Positions 62,344 to 64,000 of a DNA stretch of 64,000 nt are shown here, piece after piece (position 1 is the stretch's first letter; each line of letters starts with the position of its first letter). The DNA comes from an uncultured Flavobacterium sp. (GTDB lineage Bacteria > Bacteroidota > Bacteroidia > Flavobacteriales > Flavobacteriaceae): positions 1 through 64,000 of the forward strand of contig NZ_CAMLDD010000006.1 in NCBI RefSeq assembly GCF_946478785.1. Reading direction: 5' to 3'. The notes under the pieces were generated by a model that was not told the DNA's origin, did not search any database, and saw only the letters and a list, made by a program, of their open reading frames with translations. The position numbers and the translations under genes were made by a program.

Positions 62344-64000
62344 TTAGTCTGCTATATTAGGATTTAACCATTTCATTGCGTAATCCGTTGGTACATTGCG
62401 TCGTTTGGCGTAATCTACCACCTGATCTTCTTTTATTTTTCCTAGGCCGAAATATTTACTTTTCGGATTTCCGAAATAATAACCTGAAACGGATGAAGCC
62501 GGCCACATTGCCATGCTTTCTGTCAGCGTTACACCAATTTCTTCAGCAACATTTAAAAGTTTCCAAATGGTTGGTTTTTCCAGGTGATCCGGACAAGCAG
62601 GATATCCCGGTGCTGGACGAATTCCTTTATAATTCTCTTTAATCAATTCTTCGTTTGTTAAAGCTTCTTCCTTATCATAACCCCAAAAATCTTTACGTAC
62701 TTTTTCGTGAAGATATTCGGCGAAAGCCTCTGCAAAACGATCGGCAAGTGCTTTCACCATAATCGAATTATAATCATCTAAAGCCGCCTCAAATTCAGCT
62801 GCCCATTCGTCTACACCAAAACCAGTTGTTACACAGAAAGCTCCCATATAATCTGTTATTCCGCTTTCCTTTGGCAAAATAAAGTCTGCCAGAGCCATAT
62901 TTGGGGCTCCTTTAGTTTTTTGCGACTGCACACGAAGCGTTAAGAACTTCTCTAAAACTTTTCCGTTTTCATCACGCAATTCGATATCGTCGTCGTCAAC
63001 CTGATTACAAGGAAAAATTCCGTAAATCCCTTTTGCTTTTAGTTTTTTCTCTGCCAAAATTACTTTCAGCATTTCCTGAGCATCCGCAAAAACAGATGTC
63101 GCTTGTTCACCCACAACCTCATCAGTTAAAATGGCCGGATATTTTCCATGCAATTCCCAAGTTTGAAAAAATGGAGTCCAGTCTATATACGGAACCAAAA
63201 CATCCAGTTCAACTTCAACAATTTGTTTACCAATAACTTTTGGTTTCGTTGGCGTGTATTCACTCCAGTCTAGTTGTAATTTGTTTTTACGCGCATCTTC
63301 AATACTTAAGAAGTTTTTATCTCTCGAACGATTTAAAAACGTTTCTCTAAACGCATCGTATTCTGCACGAATATCGCTTGCATATATCTTACGGTTATGA
63401 TCTAAAAGATTTCCAGCAACCGTCACGGCGCGCGAAGCATCGTTTACGTGAATTACAGTTTCTCTATACTGCGGAGCGATTTTCACGGCAGTATGCGCGC
63501 GAGAAGTTGTTGCCCCACCAATCATAATCGGGATTTTAATATTTTGTTTGTCCAATTCTTTGGCCAGATATACCATCTCATCAAGCGAAGGCGTGATCAG
63601 TCCGCTTAATCCGATAATATCAACATTATGTTCAATCGCAGCCGCAATAATTTTTTCCGGAGGCACCATAACACCAAGATCGACGATCTCATAATTGTTA
63701 CACGCCAAAACTACCGAAACAATATTTTTACCAATATCATGAACGTCTCCCTTTACGGTTGCCATTAAAATTTTTCCGTTTCCTTGTTTGTCTCCCGCTT
63801 GTTTGCTTGCTTCAATATATGGCAATAAATACGCCACGGCTTTTTTCATAACACGTGCCGATTTTACTACCTGAGGCAGGAACATTTTTCCGCTTCCAAA
63901 TAAATCTCCAACGACATTCATTCCTGTCATCAAATTGATTTCGATAACTTCGATTGGTTTGGTTGCAGCCAAACGAGCTTCTTCAACATCTTCTTCAATA
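62344..64000 (-). CDS. metH: Cobalamin-dependent methionine synthase, C-terminal part (partial)
   Basis: The frame is open to the window edge, so the 5' end is missing; about 552 codons are seen. Present are the cap helices ([20 protein letters not shown]), the B12-binding domain with the cobalt-ligating His in DVHDIGKN plus [12 protein letters not shown] and [11 protein letters not shown], and the SAM-dependent reactivation domain with [12 protein letters not shown] and [15 protein letters not shown]. Some Bacteroidota split MetH into two genes with the homocysteine domain separate; this window cannot show which applies. The metF partner lies downstream beyond the four-helix cassette. Confidence 0.93.
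   Translation of the reverse strand, partial: IEEDVEEARLAATKPIEVIEINLMTGMNVVGDLFGSGKMFLPQVVKSARVMKKAVAYLLPYIEASKQAGDKQGNGKILMATVKGDVHDIGKNIVSVVLACNNYEIVDLGVMVPPEKIIAAAIEHNVDIIGLSGLITPSLDEMVYLAKELDKQNIKIPIMIGGATTSRAHTAVKIAPQYRETVIHVNDASRAVTVAGNLLDHNRKIYASDIRAEYDAFRETFLNRSRDKNFLSIEDARKNKLQLDWSEYTPTKPKVIGKQIVEVELDVLVPYIDWTPFFQTWELHGKYPAILTDEVVGEQATSVFADAQEMLKVILAEKKLKAKGIYGIFPCNQVDDDDIELRDENGKVLEKFLTLRVQSQKTKGAPNMALADFILPKESGITDYMGAFCVTTGFGVDEWAAEFEAALDDYNSIMVKALADRFAEAFAEYLHEKVRKDFWGYDKEEALTNEELIKENYKGIRPAPGYPACPDHLEKPTIWKLLNVAEEIGVTLTESMAMWPASSVSGYYFGNPKSKYFGLGKIKEDQVVDYAKRRNVPTDYAMKWLNPNIAD

Noticed and set aside
1..64000. tRNA or rRNA genes
   Set aside because: I found no cloverleaf-like segment with a GTTCGANTC-type T-loop or rRNA sequence in the intergenic gaps; a covariance scan was not possible.

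Overview
The window is chromosomal DNA from a gliding Bacteroidota, almost certainly a Flavobacterium near the F. johnsoniae lineage. Evidence: low GC; TAnnTTTG promoter elements instead of sigma70 boxes; almost no Shine-Dalgarno sequences; and three separate gliding/type IX secretion loci (gldJ-porU-porV, gldE-gldD, gldA). I saw no rRNA, tRNA, CRISPR array, prophage or classical insertion sequence. Most of it is ordinary core genome; the unusual material lies between genes.

Layout. 1-2.7 kb: a palindromic repeat, a lone Ada-type zinc domain overlapping alkB, a YjbR-like pseudogene killed by one TAG codon, and murF. 2.8-9.8 kb: gldJ diverging from porU-porV. 9.9-13.2 kb: cdd, then pyruvate dehydrogenase E1-alpha and E2. 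13.3-22.3 kb: AhpD-like protein, two AraC regulators, a glycosyltransferase, miaE, an AsmA-like protein and a serine hydrolase. 22.4-28.9 kb: ribosomal L27/L21, a catalytic/non-catalytic M16 protease pair, an EamA transporter, an HMA lipoprotein and a VOC protein. 28.9-34.7 kb: mutY-ssb-gldE-gldD on the minus strand, diverging from HU, a 30-residue basic protein gene and rng. 34.8-43.8 kb: pbpC and an alpha-2-macroglobulin lipoprotein, a known functional pair, separated by a RAYT transposase bracketed by palindrome pairs. 44-50.7 kb: membrane protein, tadA, TonB-like protein, dxs, a DUF3078 protein, dgt and an RDD protein. 50.7-55.6 kb: Lrp regulator diverging from metE, an outer-membrane barrel and gldA. 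55.6-64 kb, minus strand: DoxX-like protein, membrane AraC, alpha/beta hydrolase, PLP decarboxylase, methyltransferase, metF, a four-helix-bundle gene framed by inverted repeats, and the 3' part of metH.

How the genes work together. GldJ, PorU and PorV serve the type IX secretion and gliding machine; GldD, GldE and GldA support it. MetE, MetF and MetH form the methyl-transfer end of methionine synthesis, with both the B12-free and the B12-dependent synthase present. PbpC and the macroglobulin act together in envelope repair and defence.

Most interesting signals. (1) An ~80-nt dispersed repeat with three diverged copies (34.7, 53.8 and 60.7 kb), whose central hairpin changes sequence but keeps its pairing. 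(2) A RAYT gene between two inverted pairs of the same 27-28-nt palindrome, inside the pbpC/macroglobulin pair. (3) A four-helix-bundle gene enclosed by GTTGATAG-type inverted repeats, its stop codon lying inside one repeat, between metF and metH. (4) A 16-bp perfect hairpin in front of the macroglobulin gene.
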